Shown one piece after another: positions 50,675 through 58,195 of a DNA stretch of 64,000 nucleotides. This DNA is from Candidatus Izemoplasmatales bacterium (GTDB taxonomy: Bacteria; Bacillota_I; Bacilli_A; Izemoplasmatales; Hujiaoplasmataceae). The stretch is from the NCBI GenBank assembly GCA_041649275.1, contig JBAZNL010000001.1:248001-312000 (forward strand), written 5' to 3'. A model generated the notes under the pieces. The model had not been told where the DNA came from and ran no database searches. It was given only the letters and a program-made list of their open reading frames with translations. The position numbers were made by a program, and so were the translations under genes. Position 1 is the first letter of the stretch, and the number at the start of each line of letters is the position of its first letter.

Positions 50675-50699
50675 GTTAGTTTCCGCTAACATCATATCA
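50675..50699 (-). promoter_or_regulatory. Peroxiredoxin promoter with short inverted repeat at the start site
   Basis: Extended -10 TGATATGAT (50691-50699) on the minus strand. Directly downstream is GTTAG-CGGAAA-CTAAC (50675-50690), an inverted repeat covering the expected transcript start, a typical position for a repressor. Confidence 0.5.
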
Positions 50700-50726
50700 C
50701 GAATCGGCAATCGTGAAAAGCGATTT

Positions 50727-50770
50727 GCAAAAAATAGGCGCCGTTCGACGGGATATCGGTCGAACGGCGC
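50727..50770 (-). terminator. Rho-independent terminator after the GNAT protein gene
   Basis: A 12-bp stem GCGCCGTTCGAC with its complement across a 9-base loop, then CTATTTTTT on the minus strand. Confidence 0.82.
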
Positions 50771-50802
50771 TTCTTCGATGGGGTGAAAGCGGACGAAGAC
50801 GT

Positions 50803-51912
50803 TCAGCCCTTCAGCTTCAGGGCCCTTCCCATCTTCCGTAACTGCCGGTCGTTGTTCCGAACCGATAGAATGCGACGGATCGGCGCCTTCGGATCGTGGA
50901 GGAACGACGTGCGCAGATACGTTCTGAGCGTACGTCTCAGGTCGCGGGGCGAAACCGGGTGGGCATACTGGATGACGAGGTCGTTGCAGTGTTCCGCACT
51001 GATCTCGCGGCGGGTCGTTTCATCGACGTTCGGCACGTAGTAGTCCATGTCGACCTCGAGGAACATGCGGCTGAGCCACCAGGGCTTGTATGCGGCATTT
51101 CTTTTCTCGACCTCGGCGAGCAGATACTGGTCTTCCGTACAACGGTCGCGAAGGCACTTCAGCGCGAGCGTGCCCAATCCTTTCGCGCGCGCTTCCTCCT
51201 TGAGGAAATGATACAGGATCACGACCGCGTTCCCGATGCTCTGCGTCAGCATCCCGCCGACGACCGCATCGTCGCCGTCGACGATGAAGTCGAACCGATA
51301 GGGGTGTTGACCCCGATCGTCGAAGAACCGGCGAAGCTTTTCGAAGGTATCGTTGTTGAAATCGATCTCGAAGCACTTTTCATAGACGCCGTACCAGACG
51401 GAAAGATCCTCGACGGTCTTGACTTCGCGCAGTCTTGCCCGGTGTTCGGCCTCGAGATAGAACCTGTCCATGAAGAAGATGAATCCGGCGTCCCAGCCGT
51501 ACCAGTCCTCCTTCCAGGTCTGGCGGAAGTTCTCGCGGGCGAAGAATGTGCGGATCGTGCGGGTCCAGCCGACGAGCTGGTCCTCGTCGCAATGCTTCCT
51601 GTCATCGACATAGAAGATGTAGACGCGTTCGAAGATGTTCAGAAGCGACGCGAAGGCGATCTTCTCCTGTTTCTTTTCCGCTTCGGTCAATTCGACGGGT
51701 TGCCGGTCCGGGATGTCGAACACGTCAAGTCTCGGCCGTTCGAGGCACATCTTCATGTAGTCCAGGAACTTGTCGTCGATGTAGTCGAAGGTTTCCTTCT
51801 CGCGCATCATGTTCTTCGATTTGAAGAAGAGGACGGTCGAGGACACGGCGCTGATCGCGACGATCATGAAGGTGATGAGTTCGGTGACGAATTTCACTTG
51901 ATCCCAAGTCAT
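50803..51912 (-). CDS. Membrane-anchored protein with C-terminal GNAT-like acetyltransferase domain
   Basis: This 369-residue protein joins an N-terminal helix (about 10-30) and a helical domain (about 40-155; FLDYMKMCLERPRLDVF, FASLLNIFERVYIF, TWKEDWYGWDAGFIFFMDRFY) with a GNAT-type domain (about 165-330). The GNAT motif A region reads VVILYHFLKEEARAKGLGTLAL, where A-K-G-L-G-T is the acetyl-CoA loop. The N-terminal part resembles uncharacterised membrane-tethered bacterial domains. The arrangement tethers the enzyme to the inner face. The target is unknown. A strong terminator follows. Upstream lie a P-loop kinase-like gene and a GT8 gene on the same strand. Confidence 0.75.
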   Translation of the reverse strand: MTWDQVKFVTELITFMIVAISAVSSTVLFFKSKNMMREKETFDYIDDKFLDYMKMCLERPRLDVFDIPDRQPVELTEAEKKQEKIAFASLLNIFERVYIFYVDDRKHCDEDQLVGWTRTIRTFFARENFRQTWKEDWYGWDAGFIFFMDRFYLEAEHRARLREVKTVEDLSVWYGVYEKCFEIDFNNDTFEKLRRFFDDRGQHPYRFDFIVDGDDAVVGGMLTQSIGNAVVILYHFLKEEARAKGLGTLALKCLRDRCTEDQYLLAEVEKRNAAYKPWWLSRMFLEVDMDYYVPNVDETTRREISAEHCNDLVIQYAHPVSPRDLRRTLRTYLRTSFLHDPKAPIRRILSVRNNDRQLRKMGRALKLKG

Positions 51913-51976
51913 GTTGTTCCTCCTGTGCGGGGATTCGTTCCCGGATTTCCCGATGGACGGTTCCGTTCGGCGCGGT

Positions 51977-52531
51977 TCATTCGAAGAGCGTTCGCAGAAT
52001 CGCGTCGCAGTCCCTTACGATGTCGTCGACCTCGATGTAGGGCAGCTCGTAGAGTTCGGTCTCGAGCTTGATGCGTTCGCTTTCGTCGATCATGTAGGCG
52101 ACCAGCTTCCGCATCTCCTTCGGCGGGTAGGAGAGGAACCAGGCGTTCTCCATCTCCTTCGCGTGCGTCAGGATCTCCCGCATCTTGACGTCCGGATCGG
52201 CGGTCCGGTAGCCGAGGAATACGAACCGGATCCGGCCGGGATACTGTTCAAGGAGCTTTGCGGCGAACTCCGGCTGGATGTGGACGCCCTCGACGACCTG
52301 GTCGAAGCCGTTCTCGATCATGGTCCCGATCAGACCGACAAGGTAGGGTTCGAGCTGCTTCGACACGACCTTGTCGTCGGCGTCGGGATCGATCCGGCGA
52401 TGCGGATCGCCCTTGGCGAGCGTCATCATGAGGTAGTCGGTGGAGAACACGGAGATGCTCCGTTCCTTCAGGATCCTGCGGGCGACGAAGGTCTTGCCCG
52501 CCTTCGCGACGCCGGCGACGACGTAGATCAC
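51977..52531 (-). CDS. P-loop kinase-like protein of unknown substrate
   Basis: This 184-residue protein starts with a Walker A loop, VVAGVAKAGKTFVA, then FSTDYLMMTLAKGD, as in small-molecule kinases (2-phosphoglycerate or shikimate/chloramphenicol kinase-like). EGVHIQPEF near residue 80 resembles the Walker B and substrate segment of those kinases. The C-terminal half is helical. The substrate is unknown. The start is GTG at 52531 with GGGAG upstream, overlapping the end of the GT8 gene. Tight spacing (3 bases) to GT8 suggests that both act on the same glycan or sugar-phosphate pathway. Confidence 0.75.
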   Translation of the reverse strand: MIYVVAGVAKAGKTFVARRILKERSISVFSTDYLMMTLAKGDPHRRIDPDADDKVVSKQLEPYLVGLIGTMIENGFDQVVEGVHIQPEFAAKLLEQYPGRIRFVFLGYRTADPDVKMREILTHAKEMENAWFLSYPPKEMRKLVAYMIDESERIKLETELYELPYIEVDDIVRDCDAILRTLFE

Positions 52532-52534
52532 TTT

Positions 52535-53380
52535 TTACTCCCAGCCGGTGAGGTCGAGGCGTTCCAGCGCTTCGCGCCAGAACACGTCGAGCTCGCCGAC
52601 ATAGTCGGGTTTCCACGGCTTGTTGCGGCCGCAGTAGTGGATGATCACGCCGTGCCTACGAACCCAACCGAGGTCCAGCTTCGGTTCCTTGAGCGGACGG
52701 CGCAGGTTGTAGAGGCGCATGTAGCGGTCGGACAGGTTGTAGCGGCGCGAATCGACCATCACCGAGCGATCGCCGTAAAGCGCTGAAAGCACGTCCTGGT
52801 CGGGCAGAACCAGAACGGCCTTGTTCCTGCGGATGTAGTCATAGATGCGTTCGGGGTCGACGATGGCGCGCAGCACCCGCAGGTTCATGAGCAGGATGCC
52901 GCTGTTGACGTATGGCGCCTTGCGGGGCATGCCGAGACGGATCGCGTTGAAGTTCCGCCACCCTTTCGTCACGTGCGAGCAGCCGACGAAGGCATCGTCG
53001 CCGAGCGGATGGTCGTACAGTTCGGCGATCGGGTTGATCACGACGATGTCAGGATCGAGGTACAGCACGCGATCGAGATCCGCGGGCAGATAGCGGCTGG
53101 CCAGAAGCCGGTAGTAGATCTCCAGCGGATAGCGCTTGGTCGTCGGTGCGCCCGAAAGCGAATCGTCGTCGATCAGGATCGGCAGGAAGCGGACGCGCTT
53201 GCCGCCGACGGCGGCGAGGACCTTGTCGAAATGCTCCTGACGGAGCCGCTTGTGCATGATGTAGACGTCGAACGATGCGTCGGGTTCGACGTGAAGAAGC
53301 GAACCGAGGAGCGCGGCGAGCTGCTTGAGATAGCCCGCATCGAGCGTCACGAGGATCGCGTAGGTGCGTGAGGATCCCAT
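52535..53380 (-). CDS. Family 8 glycosyltransferase
   Basis: This 281-residue enzyme transfers a sugar from a nucleotide donor with retention of configuration (GT8, as in glycogenin and LPS galactosyltransferases). The fold markers are the N-terminal AILVTLDAGYLKQL, the metal-binding YLDPDIVV (DxD), VNSGILLMNL, PDQDVLSALYG, and the C-terminal VIIHYCGRNKPW with the conserved His. It is cytoplasmic and has no membrane helix. It may decorate glycolipids or teichoic-type polymers. It lies 30 bases downstream of the sugar symporter gene. Confidence 0.88.
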   Translation of the reverse strand: MGSSRTYAILVTLDAGYLKQLAALLGSLLHVEPDASFDVYIMHKRLRQEHFDKVLAAVGGKRVRFLPILIDDDSLSGAPTTKRYPLEIYYRLLASRYLPADLDRVLYLDPDIVVINPIAELYDHPLGDDAFVGCSHVTKGWRNFNAIRLGMPRKAPYVNSGILLMNLRVLRAIVDPERIYDYIRRNKAVLVLPDQDVLSALYGDRSVMVDSRRYNLSDRYMRLYNLRRPLKEPKLDLGWVRRHGVIIHYCGRNKPWKPDYVGELDVFWREALERLDLTGWE

Positions 53381-53410
53381 CGGTCGGCGACCACCTTTCC
53401 GGTTTACCGC

Positions 53411-55042
53411 TCAGGCGGCGTTCTTGGCCGTGATCTCTTCGTAGTACTTCTCGTCGATGATGTATTTCTTCCGAAGCACCACGTAGGATCCGCCGATGAG
53501 CGCGGCCGGCAGGATCGTGATCGCGAGACGCAGCACCAGGCGGGCGCGCAGGTTCGCGCTCGCAAGGTCATGGAAGACGCTGTCGGCGGCGGCGTTGATC
53601 GACATCGTCCAGATCGCCGCTTCCGCGTCGTAGGTGAAGACCTCGTTGGTGGGATCGGCGATGGCGGCGTAGATGGCGGCCTTTTCGGCGTCTTCGATGT
53701 CGATGTTGTCGAGGATCGCGACGCCGTCGTTGGCGTTATCGATGAACGCGACGCGTTCGACGGCCGTCAGGTTGTCGAACGTATTCTTCAGGTTCTCGAG
53801 CGCGCTCACGTTCTGACTCATCACGTATACGCCGGAAGCGAGCAGGATGACGACGAACACGACCTGTTCGATCGCGCTGCCGAATTTGGCGACGAACGGC
53901 CGGAGTGCGAAGATGACGGCTTCGTTGCGCTTGCCGGTCTTGTGCTGGTTGTACTCGATCGTGTTCGTCATGTTCACGATCAGAACCATGTAGAAGATCG
54001 CCTGACCGGCGAACACGAAGGCGCCGAACGCGCAGACGAGCCAGACGTTGATCGGCAGGATGTCGGTCCATCCGAGCAGAAGCAGCATGCCGTATCCGAA
54101 GACCGTGGCAATCAGGGAGTAGGTCAACAGCCGGCGCCGACTGAAGCGTCTGGCGAGCGCGGCGTAGAATCCCTGGATCGAGAAGGTCGAGACCGCGAAG
54201 GTCACGATGAACGCCATCGTGAGCGAACCGTCGTAGCGGATCTCGAGATAGAAGAAATTGTATCCGAGGGTGACCAGCAGGTTCGAGCCGACGGTGTAGA
54301 GGACGAGCGCGAGCGAAGCCCAAAGCAGCTGGTCGTTCTTGAAGATGATCGAGAACATCTGCTTGAGACCGACCTTCTCCGCCTGGACGTCGGCTTCCGC
54401 CTCGCGCGGTTCCTTGACGCCGAAGACGGTCAGGCAGGTGCAGGCGAGGAAGATGACGACGAACAGGATCGAGGCGGTGCGGTACCCGGCGACCGCGTTG
54501 CCGACGGTCGTGAAGGCGACGAAGGCGTTGGCGATGAAGGCGCCGACGCCGGCGAAGACGACGACCATCGTGGTGATCACGTCGCGATCCTTCTTGTTGC
54601 GCGACAGCGCCGGAATGAGCGACCAGTAGGGGATGTCGTTCAGGGTGAACGCCGCTTCCCAGAGCAGGTAGATGATCGCGAAGAACACGACGAATCCCCA
54701 GCCGCTCGGGCGGAAGTTGAACATGACGAGGATCACGATGCTGGTCAGTACGCCGCCGATCAGGATCCACGGGCGGAACTTGCCCCAGCGGGTATGGGTA
54801 TTCTCGACGATCGAGCCCATGAACGGGTCGTTGACCGCGTCCCAGATGCGGCCGATGACGAGCATCACGCCGATCACGCTGAACTGTTCCTTCGTCAAGC
54901 CGAGACCCGAGAACTGGATGTAGGTCATCAGGAAGGTGGCGACCAGCTGGTAGATCATGTCGCGGCCGATTCCGCCCAGACTGTAGTTCCACTTGTTTCT
55001 ACGAAGCAGTTTCTTTTCGACTGTCAAAACATCCGAACCCAT
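53411..55042 (-). CDS. GPH-type sugar/cation symporter (MFS superfamily)
   Basis: This 543-residue transporter has 12 helices. The GPH (glycoside-pentoside-hexuronide) pattern is visible: LGGIGRDMIYQLVATFL at the start, GRIWDAVNDPFMGSIVENT with the conserved Asp pair, TRWGKFRPWIL, and YNQHKTGKRNEA between TM10 and TM11. It imports an oligosaccharide or glycoside with H+ or Na+. Residues 409-500, between TM11 and TM12, form a large extra hydrophilic loop predicted outside, absent in typical GPH carriers. The ATG at 55042 has GGAGG seven bases upstream. The GH2 enzyme could act on its cargo. Confidence 0.9.
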   Translation of the reverse strand: MGSDVLTVEKKLLRRNKWNYSLGGIGRDMIYQLVATFLMTYIQFSGLGLTKEQFSVIGVMLVIGRIWDAVNDPFMGSIVENTHTRWGKFRPWILIGGVLTSIVILVMFNFRPSGWGFVVFFAIIYLLWEAAFTLNDIPYWSLIPALSRNKKDRDVITTMVVVFAGVGAFIANAFVAFTTVGNAVAGYRTASILFVVIFLACTCLTVFGVKEPREAEADVQAEKVGLKQMFSIIFKNDQLLWASLALVLYTVGSNLLVTLGYNFFYLEIRYDGSLTMAFIVTFAVSTFSIQGFYAALARRFSRRRLLTYSLIATVFGYGMLLLLGWTDILPINVWLVCAFGAFVFAGQAIFYMVLIVNMTNTIEYNQHKTGKRNEAVIFALRPFVAKFGSAIEQVVFVVILLASGVYVMSQNVSALENLKNTFDNLTAVERVAFIDNANDGVAILDNIDIEDAEKAAIYAAIADPTNEVFTYDAEAAIWTMSINAAADSVFHDLASANLRARLVLRLAITILPAALIGGSYVVLRKKYIIDEKYYEEITAKNAA

Positions 55043-55108
55043 ACATGTACCTCCGTTTGACTCTCGCGAAGAACGACCCGAGGCCGTCGCCGTCACGTCT
55101 TGTTTCTA

Positions 55109-55117
55109 ATTATATCA
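55109..55117 (-). promoter_or_regulatory. Extended -10 promoter for the GPH symporter
   Basis: TGATATAAT on the minus strand, 67 bases before the symporter start. It probably also drives GT8 and the P-loop gene. Confidence 0.6.
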
Positions 55118-55187
55118 ATTCCGACGCCGAATTCACAGAGTCGATCCGTCGAAAAATCGTGCAACCATGACGCAAACCGCGAAGATG

Positions 55188-55196
55188 TGATATATT
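55188..55196 (+). promoter_or_regulatory. Extended -10 promoter for the thioredoxin-like gene
   Basis: TGATATATT on the plus strand, 17 bases before the ATG, with a weak ATGACG -35 (18-base spacer). Confidence 0.5.
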
Positions 55197-55213
55197 AGAG
55201 GGTGGGTGATGCT

Positions 55214-55534
55214 ATGAAAAAAATCCTGTCGCGCGCCGACCTTCTCGAACTGCGGCGCGTCCCCCTCGCGATCGTGATCGCCAAGGGGCACACCTGCCCC
55301 GCATGCATTCCGGTCACCGAACGGATCGCTTCGCTCGCCGCCCGCTATCCCGCCGTCGCCGCCTACGAAGTCTGGATCGAGGACGTCCCCCAGTTCCGGG
55401 GCGAATACCTGATCTTCAGCGTGCCGACCGTCATCGTGATCCAGGTCGGCAAGGAACTCCTCCGCCAGTCCCGCTACTTCGACTACGAAAAGATCGAATC
55501 GCTCCTCGCGTTTTCCACATTCCAAGCCGACTGA
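55214..55534 (+). CDS. Thioredoxin-like protein with CPAC active site
   Basis: This 106-residue cytoplasmic protein has the thioredoxin fold. Its redox motif is Cys-Pro-Ala-Cys (KGHTCPACIPV), and a cis-Pro is in FSVPTVIVI. CPAC is unlike the CGPC of classical thioredoxin, so the partner and redox potential may differ. The ATG at 55214 has GGGTGGGTGAT upstream. It has its own promoter and is followed by a hairpin. It is the first of a run of redox-related genes (DsbA-like, Dps, OsmC). Confidence 0.85.
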   Translation: MKKILSRADLLELRRVPLAIVIAKGHTCPACIPVTERIASLAARYPAVAAYEVWIEDVPQFRGEYLIFSVPTVIVIQVGKELLRQSRYFDYEKIESLLAFSTFQAD

Positions 55535-55537
55535 GTC

Positions 55538-55570
55538 CGTCCGTGCATGAGTCCCTGCACGGACGATTTG
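55538..55570 (+). terminator. Terminator-like hairpin after the thioredoxin-like gene
   Basis: CGTCCGTGCA / TGCACGGACG stem with an 8-base loop, followed by ATTTGCTT. The T run is weak. Confidence 0.5.
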
Positions 55571-55606
55571 CTTCTTCGGGGTGAAAAGCGTCGCCGAGCG
55601 CATCTT

Positions 55607-55636
55607 TTGACATGCGTCGATTCCATCGTCTATAAT
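55607..55636 (+). promoter_or_regulatory. Consensus promoter for the DsbA-like gene and dps
   Basis: -35 TTGACA (55607-55612) and -10 TATAAT (55631-55636), both perfect, with an 18-base spacer. The start codon is 30 bases downstream. Confidence 0.78.
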
Positions 55637-55665
55637 GGGATGAAGCCGAACCTGGAGGTTGTCCG

Positions 55666-56523
55666 ATGGCCACCACGCCGAATCCGACCGAACGCATCAA
55701 GATGCTCTACTTCACCGACCCCGTCTGTTCCCACTGCTGGGCGCTCGAGGGGACGATGAACCGCTTCAAGCACGAATACGCCGCGGTTCTCGACGTCGTC
55801 ACCGTCATGGGCGGGATGTTCGACGACCCGCTCTCGAAATCCGAAGCCGACGACATGGCCGAACACTGGACCGAGGTCGGCCTGTACTACAACATCCCGA
55901 TCGACGGCCGAATCTGGAAAACGACGGGTGTCGCGACGACCTGGCCGGCGAGCATCGCCTTCCTCGTCCTCGACGGCAAGGATCCCGTACGGGCGGCGCG
56001 GTTCCTCCGCATCGTCCGCGAAGCCGTCTTCCTCGAACGCCGGGATATCGGCGACAGGGCGGTCCTGGCCGACCTGCTCCGGAAGGTCGGCGCCGATGCG
56101 GACGCCGTCGTCGAGTTCGCGTACTCTCCGCAGGGCCGCGATCTGCTGCTTGCGAACATGAAGCCGATGGTCGAACTCGGGATCGAAGGCTATCCCGCCG
56201 TCGTCTTCATGAACGATGCCGGCGAAGCCGTCAAGGTCGTCGGCGCGCGTTCCTTCGAGACCTACCGCAAGGCGATGCTCAAGATGATGAAATCCGGCAC
56301 CGAGCCGTCCTCCGCCGGCGCAGAGCCGCTCTCCGCCCTCGTCGAGCGGATTCCGACCCTCTTCGACAACGAGGTCGAGAAGATCTACGACGTCCGGAAG
56401 GACGCGTTTTCGGCCTTCGTCGCCGCTTCCCTCCCCGCCGGAACCTATGAACTGGGCGAAACCCTCGGCCATCGCTTCGTCCGGCACGTCGGCCGCACGA
56501 CGCCCTACGGCAACCCCGTATGA
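55666..56523 (+). CDS. DsbA-family thioredoxin-fold protein (FrnE/SpxH-like)
   Basis: This 285-residue cytoplasmic protein has a DsbA-type fold. The redox site is Cys21-Ser-His-Cys24 in TDPVCSHCWALEG, followed by a helical insert and a cis-Pro near GYPAVVFM. The sequence FTDPVCSHCW resembles FrnE- and SpxH (YjbH)-type proteins; SpxH delivers the Spx regulator to ClpXP. No signal peptide is present, so a role in extracytoplasmic disulphide formation is unlikely. GGAGG lies seven bases before the ATG. It is co-transcribed with dps 11 bases downstream from a consensus promoter. Confidence 0.85.
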   Translation: MATTPNPTERIKMLYFTDPVCSHCWALEGTMNRFKHEYAAVLDVVTVMGGMFDDPLSKSEADDMAEHWTEVGLYYNIPIDGRIWKTTGVATTWPASIAFLVLDGKDPVRAARFLRIVREAVFLERRDIGDRAVLADLLRKVGADADAVVEFAYSPQGRDLLLANMKPMVELGIEGYPAVVFMNDAGEAVKVVGARSFETYRKAMLKMMKSGTEPSSAGAEPLSALVERIPTLFDNEVEKIYDVRKDAFSAFVAASLPAGTYELGETLGHRFVRHVGRTTPYGNPV

Positions 56524-56534
56524 AAGGAGCACGA

Positions 56535-56969
56535 ATGAACAACACGACGCAGGCGCTCAACCGCCGGGTCGCCGACTTCGGCGTCCTCTTCGTCAAACTG
56601 CACAACTACCACTGGCTCGTCACCGGTCCCCATTTCCACCAGCTCCACGCCCTCTTTGAAACACTCTACGACGAGGTCGCCGAGCGGCTCGACGAAGTCG
56701 CCGAGCGGATCCTGCAGCTGGGCGGCGTCCCCTTCGCGACGCTGAAGGAATTCCTCGCCCAAACCTCGATTCCGGAGGCGCGCGGCAACGAGACGCCGAC
56801 GGAGATGGTCAACCAGACGATCTACGACTTCACGACTGTAAACGAAGCCGTCCGCGAGGCGATCCGAACCGCCCAGACCGACGGCGATGAAGTGACCGCC
56901 GACCTCCTGGTCGGCATCTCGAAGAGCTTCGAGAAGCATCTCTGGATGCTCGGTGCGCTCGAGAAGTAG
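56535..56969 (+). CDS. dps: Dps-family ferritin-like DNA-protecting protein
   Basis: This 144-residue protein forms a dodecamer that oxidises and stores iron and shields DNA. The ferroxidase residues are in VKLHNYHWLVTGPHFHQLH (His) and ETLYDEVAERLDEVAERI (Asp and Glu). The length is normal. It lacks a long basic N-terminal tail, so DNA binding may be weak. The ATG at 56535 has AAAGGAG upstream; a start at 56520 has no ribosome binding site. It shares an operon with a DsbA-like protein. Confidence 0.93.
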   Translation: MNNTTQALNRRVADFGVLFVKLHNYHWLVTGPHFHQLHALFETLYDEVAERLDEVAERILQLGGVPFATLKEFLAQTSIPEARGNETPTEMVNQTIYDFTTVNEAVREAIRTAQTDGDEVTADLLVGISKSFEKHLWMLGALEK

Positions 56970-56990
56970 GCACCCGCGACCCCCATTACG

Positions 56991-57030
56991 AAAAAGGACA
57001 GAATCCGGATGCACCGGTTCTGTCCTTTTT
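56991..57030. terminator. Bidirectional terminator between dps and the OsmC gene
   Basis: AAAAAGGACAGAA...TTCTGTCCTTTTT, a long symmetric stem with GC-rich upper part (CCGG/CCGG), flanked by A and T runs. Confidence 0.85.
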
Positions 57031-57053
57031 GTTCACGGTTTCGTCGCGGAGCG

Positions 57054-57446
57054 CTATGCGAACACGACTTCCAGACGGATTTCGGCGACCTTCGAGACGG
57101 TCGCGTGGATCGAACAGTATTCGGCTCCGAGTTCGGCGCTGCGCCGGATTCCGACCTGATCGGCGGCGCCGGTCACGGTCAGCCGGATCTCGACATGGTC
57201 GAGGGTCGGAGGCGTTTCATCGCGTTTGTGACCCGAGATCGTCAGTTCGGCTTTGTCGAATGTCAGGCGCTTCTTCTTCGCGATCGACAGGAACGTCGAG
57301 TAGAAGCATGACCCGAGGGCGCCGAAGAGAAGATTGTAGGGCGCGAGCCCGCCTTCGACCTGACCGATCGGGACGGTTCCTCCCGACGCGACGAGCTTGC
57401 CCTTGAATCCGTCTTCGAATTCCAGTCTGACCGTTTCCACATCCAT
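57054..57446 (-). CDS. OsmC/Ohr family protein
   Basis: This 130-residue protein matches the OsmC family of thiol peroxidases for organic hydroperoxides. The catalytic Cys is in GALGSCFYSTFLSI, and the second is in GAEYCSIHATVS. A strand-rich N-terminal half (RLEFEDGFKGKLVASGG) fits the fold. The ATG at 57446 has AGGAG nine bases upstream; the longer frame extends through the non-coding gap and is rejected. It is in the redox-defence run, convergent with dps. Confidence 0.9.
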   Translation of the reverse strand: MDVETVRLEFEDGFKGKLVASGGTVPIGQVEGGLAPYNLLFGALGSCFYSTFLSIAKKKRLTFDKAELTISGHKRDETPPTLDHVEIRLTVTGAADQVGIRRSAELGAEYCSIHATVSKVAEIRLEVVFA

Positions 57447-57589
57447 GGGGCGTTTCTCCTTTCGCCGCTCCGTGATGCCGAAGCGGTCGTGACGACGTCG
57501 CCCGCGGCACGCATGCGGGGCGACGGTTGAAGCGCGAGTGACGCGGATCGTCCGGGAATCTGCCCCGCATCCGCGATGACGGTTGATTC

Positions 57590-58114
57590 TCAGTGGGAAC
57601 CGCCGATATGGATCGTCGCTCCCGACTTGCCTTCGTTGTCGTGAAGACAGTCGTCGATCATCACGACGAGGGCGACGAAGAACGCGACGTTCTCCTCCGC
57701 GTGCACGGCGATCTCGTACGAATCGCCCCACGAGATCCATTTCTTGCGGAATTCGACGACCGTTCCGGCGGACGAGGAGATCTGGAATTCGTGCGCGAAG
57801 AAATCGCCCTCGATCGTGTAGTCCCCGTACCGGCTCTCGATGTCGAGCTTCTGCTTGAGCACGGTGAAGCGTTTCCGCACGGTCGCGACCTCGTTGCCGT
57901 CGGGCGCGGTCAGATGGTAGACCGGCAGCAGCGTCAGGAGCTGCCGTTTGATCGTGAACAGGGCCTCGTTCTTCGCGGAATCGTAGAAATCCATCCGGTG
58001 GGTGAACGAGAACATCTTGCCTTCGCAATGGAAAACCACGTTCTGGCCGCCGTCGTACACCTTGTATCTGTCGGTCAAGCTGAATACCTTCTGCTTCAGA
58101 TAGAACGTCTTCAT
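57590..58114 (-). CDS. LURP-one-related/YxjI-type protein
   Basis: This 174-residue protein resembles the LOR (DUF567, PF04525) family. It is a Tubby-like beta-barrel around one helix. The pattern is MKTFYLKQKVFSLTDRYKVYD at the start, then repeating beta strands (FHCEGKMFSFTHRMDFYD, TIKRQLLTLLPVYHL) and a hydrophobic helix near FFVALVVMID. The role is unknown; a phosphoinositide-like or membrane-lipid sensor is suggested for the fold. It has its own -10 box. The 143 bases between it and the OsmC start hold only a loose GC-rich inverted repeat (57513-57521 and 57562-57570). Confidence 0.85.
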   Translation of the reverse strand: MKTFYLKQKVFSLTDRYKVYDGGQNVVFHCEGKMFSFTHRMDFYDSAKNEALFTIKRQLLTLLPVYHLTAPDGNEVATVRKRFTVLKQKLDIESRYGDYTIEGDFFAHEFQISSSAGTVVEFRKKWISWGDSYEIAVHAEENVAFFVALVVMIDDCLHDNEGKSGATIHIGGSH

Positions 58115-58162
58115 GAAAGCCCTCCGATCATGCCGTCAACGCACCTTGCGTTTGACAGTGCC

Positions 58163-58168
58163 ATTATA
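58163..58168 (-). promoter_or_regulatory. -10 box for the LOR-type gene
   Basis: TATAAT on the minus strand about 49 bases before the start codon. No clear -35. Confidence 0.4.
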
Positions 58169-58195
58169 CCGCACATGCGATCGCCGCGCCATCGC

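Noticed and set aside
57513..57570. Inverted repeat ATGCGGGGC / GCCCCGCAT between the OsmC and LOR genes
   Set aside because: Arms are 9 bp and 40 bases apart with no T run. In GC-rich DNA this may be chance.
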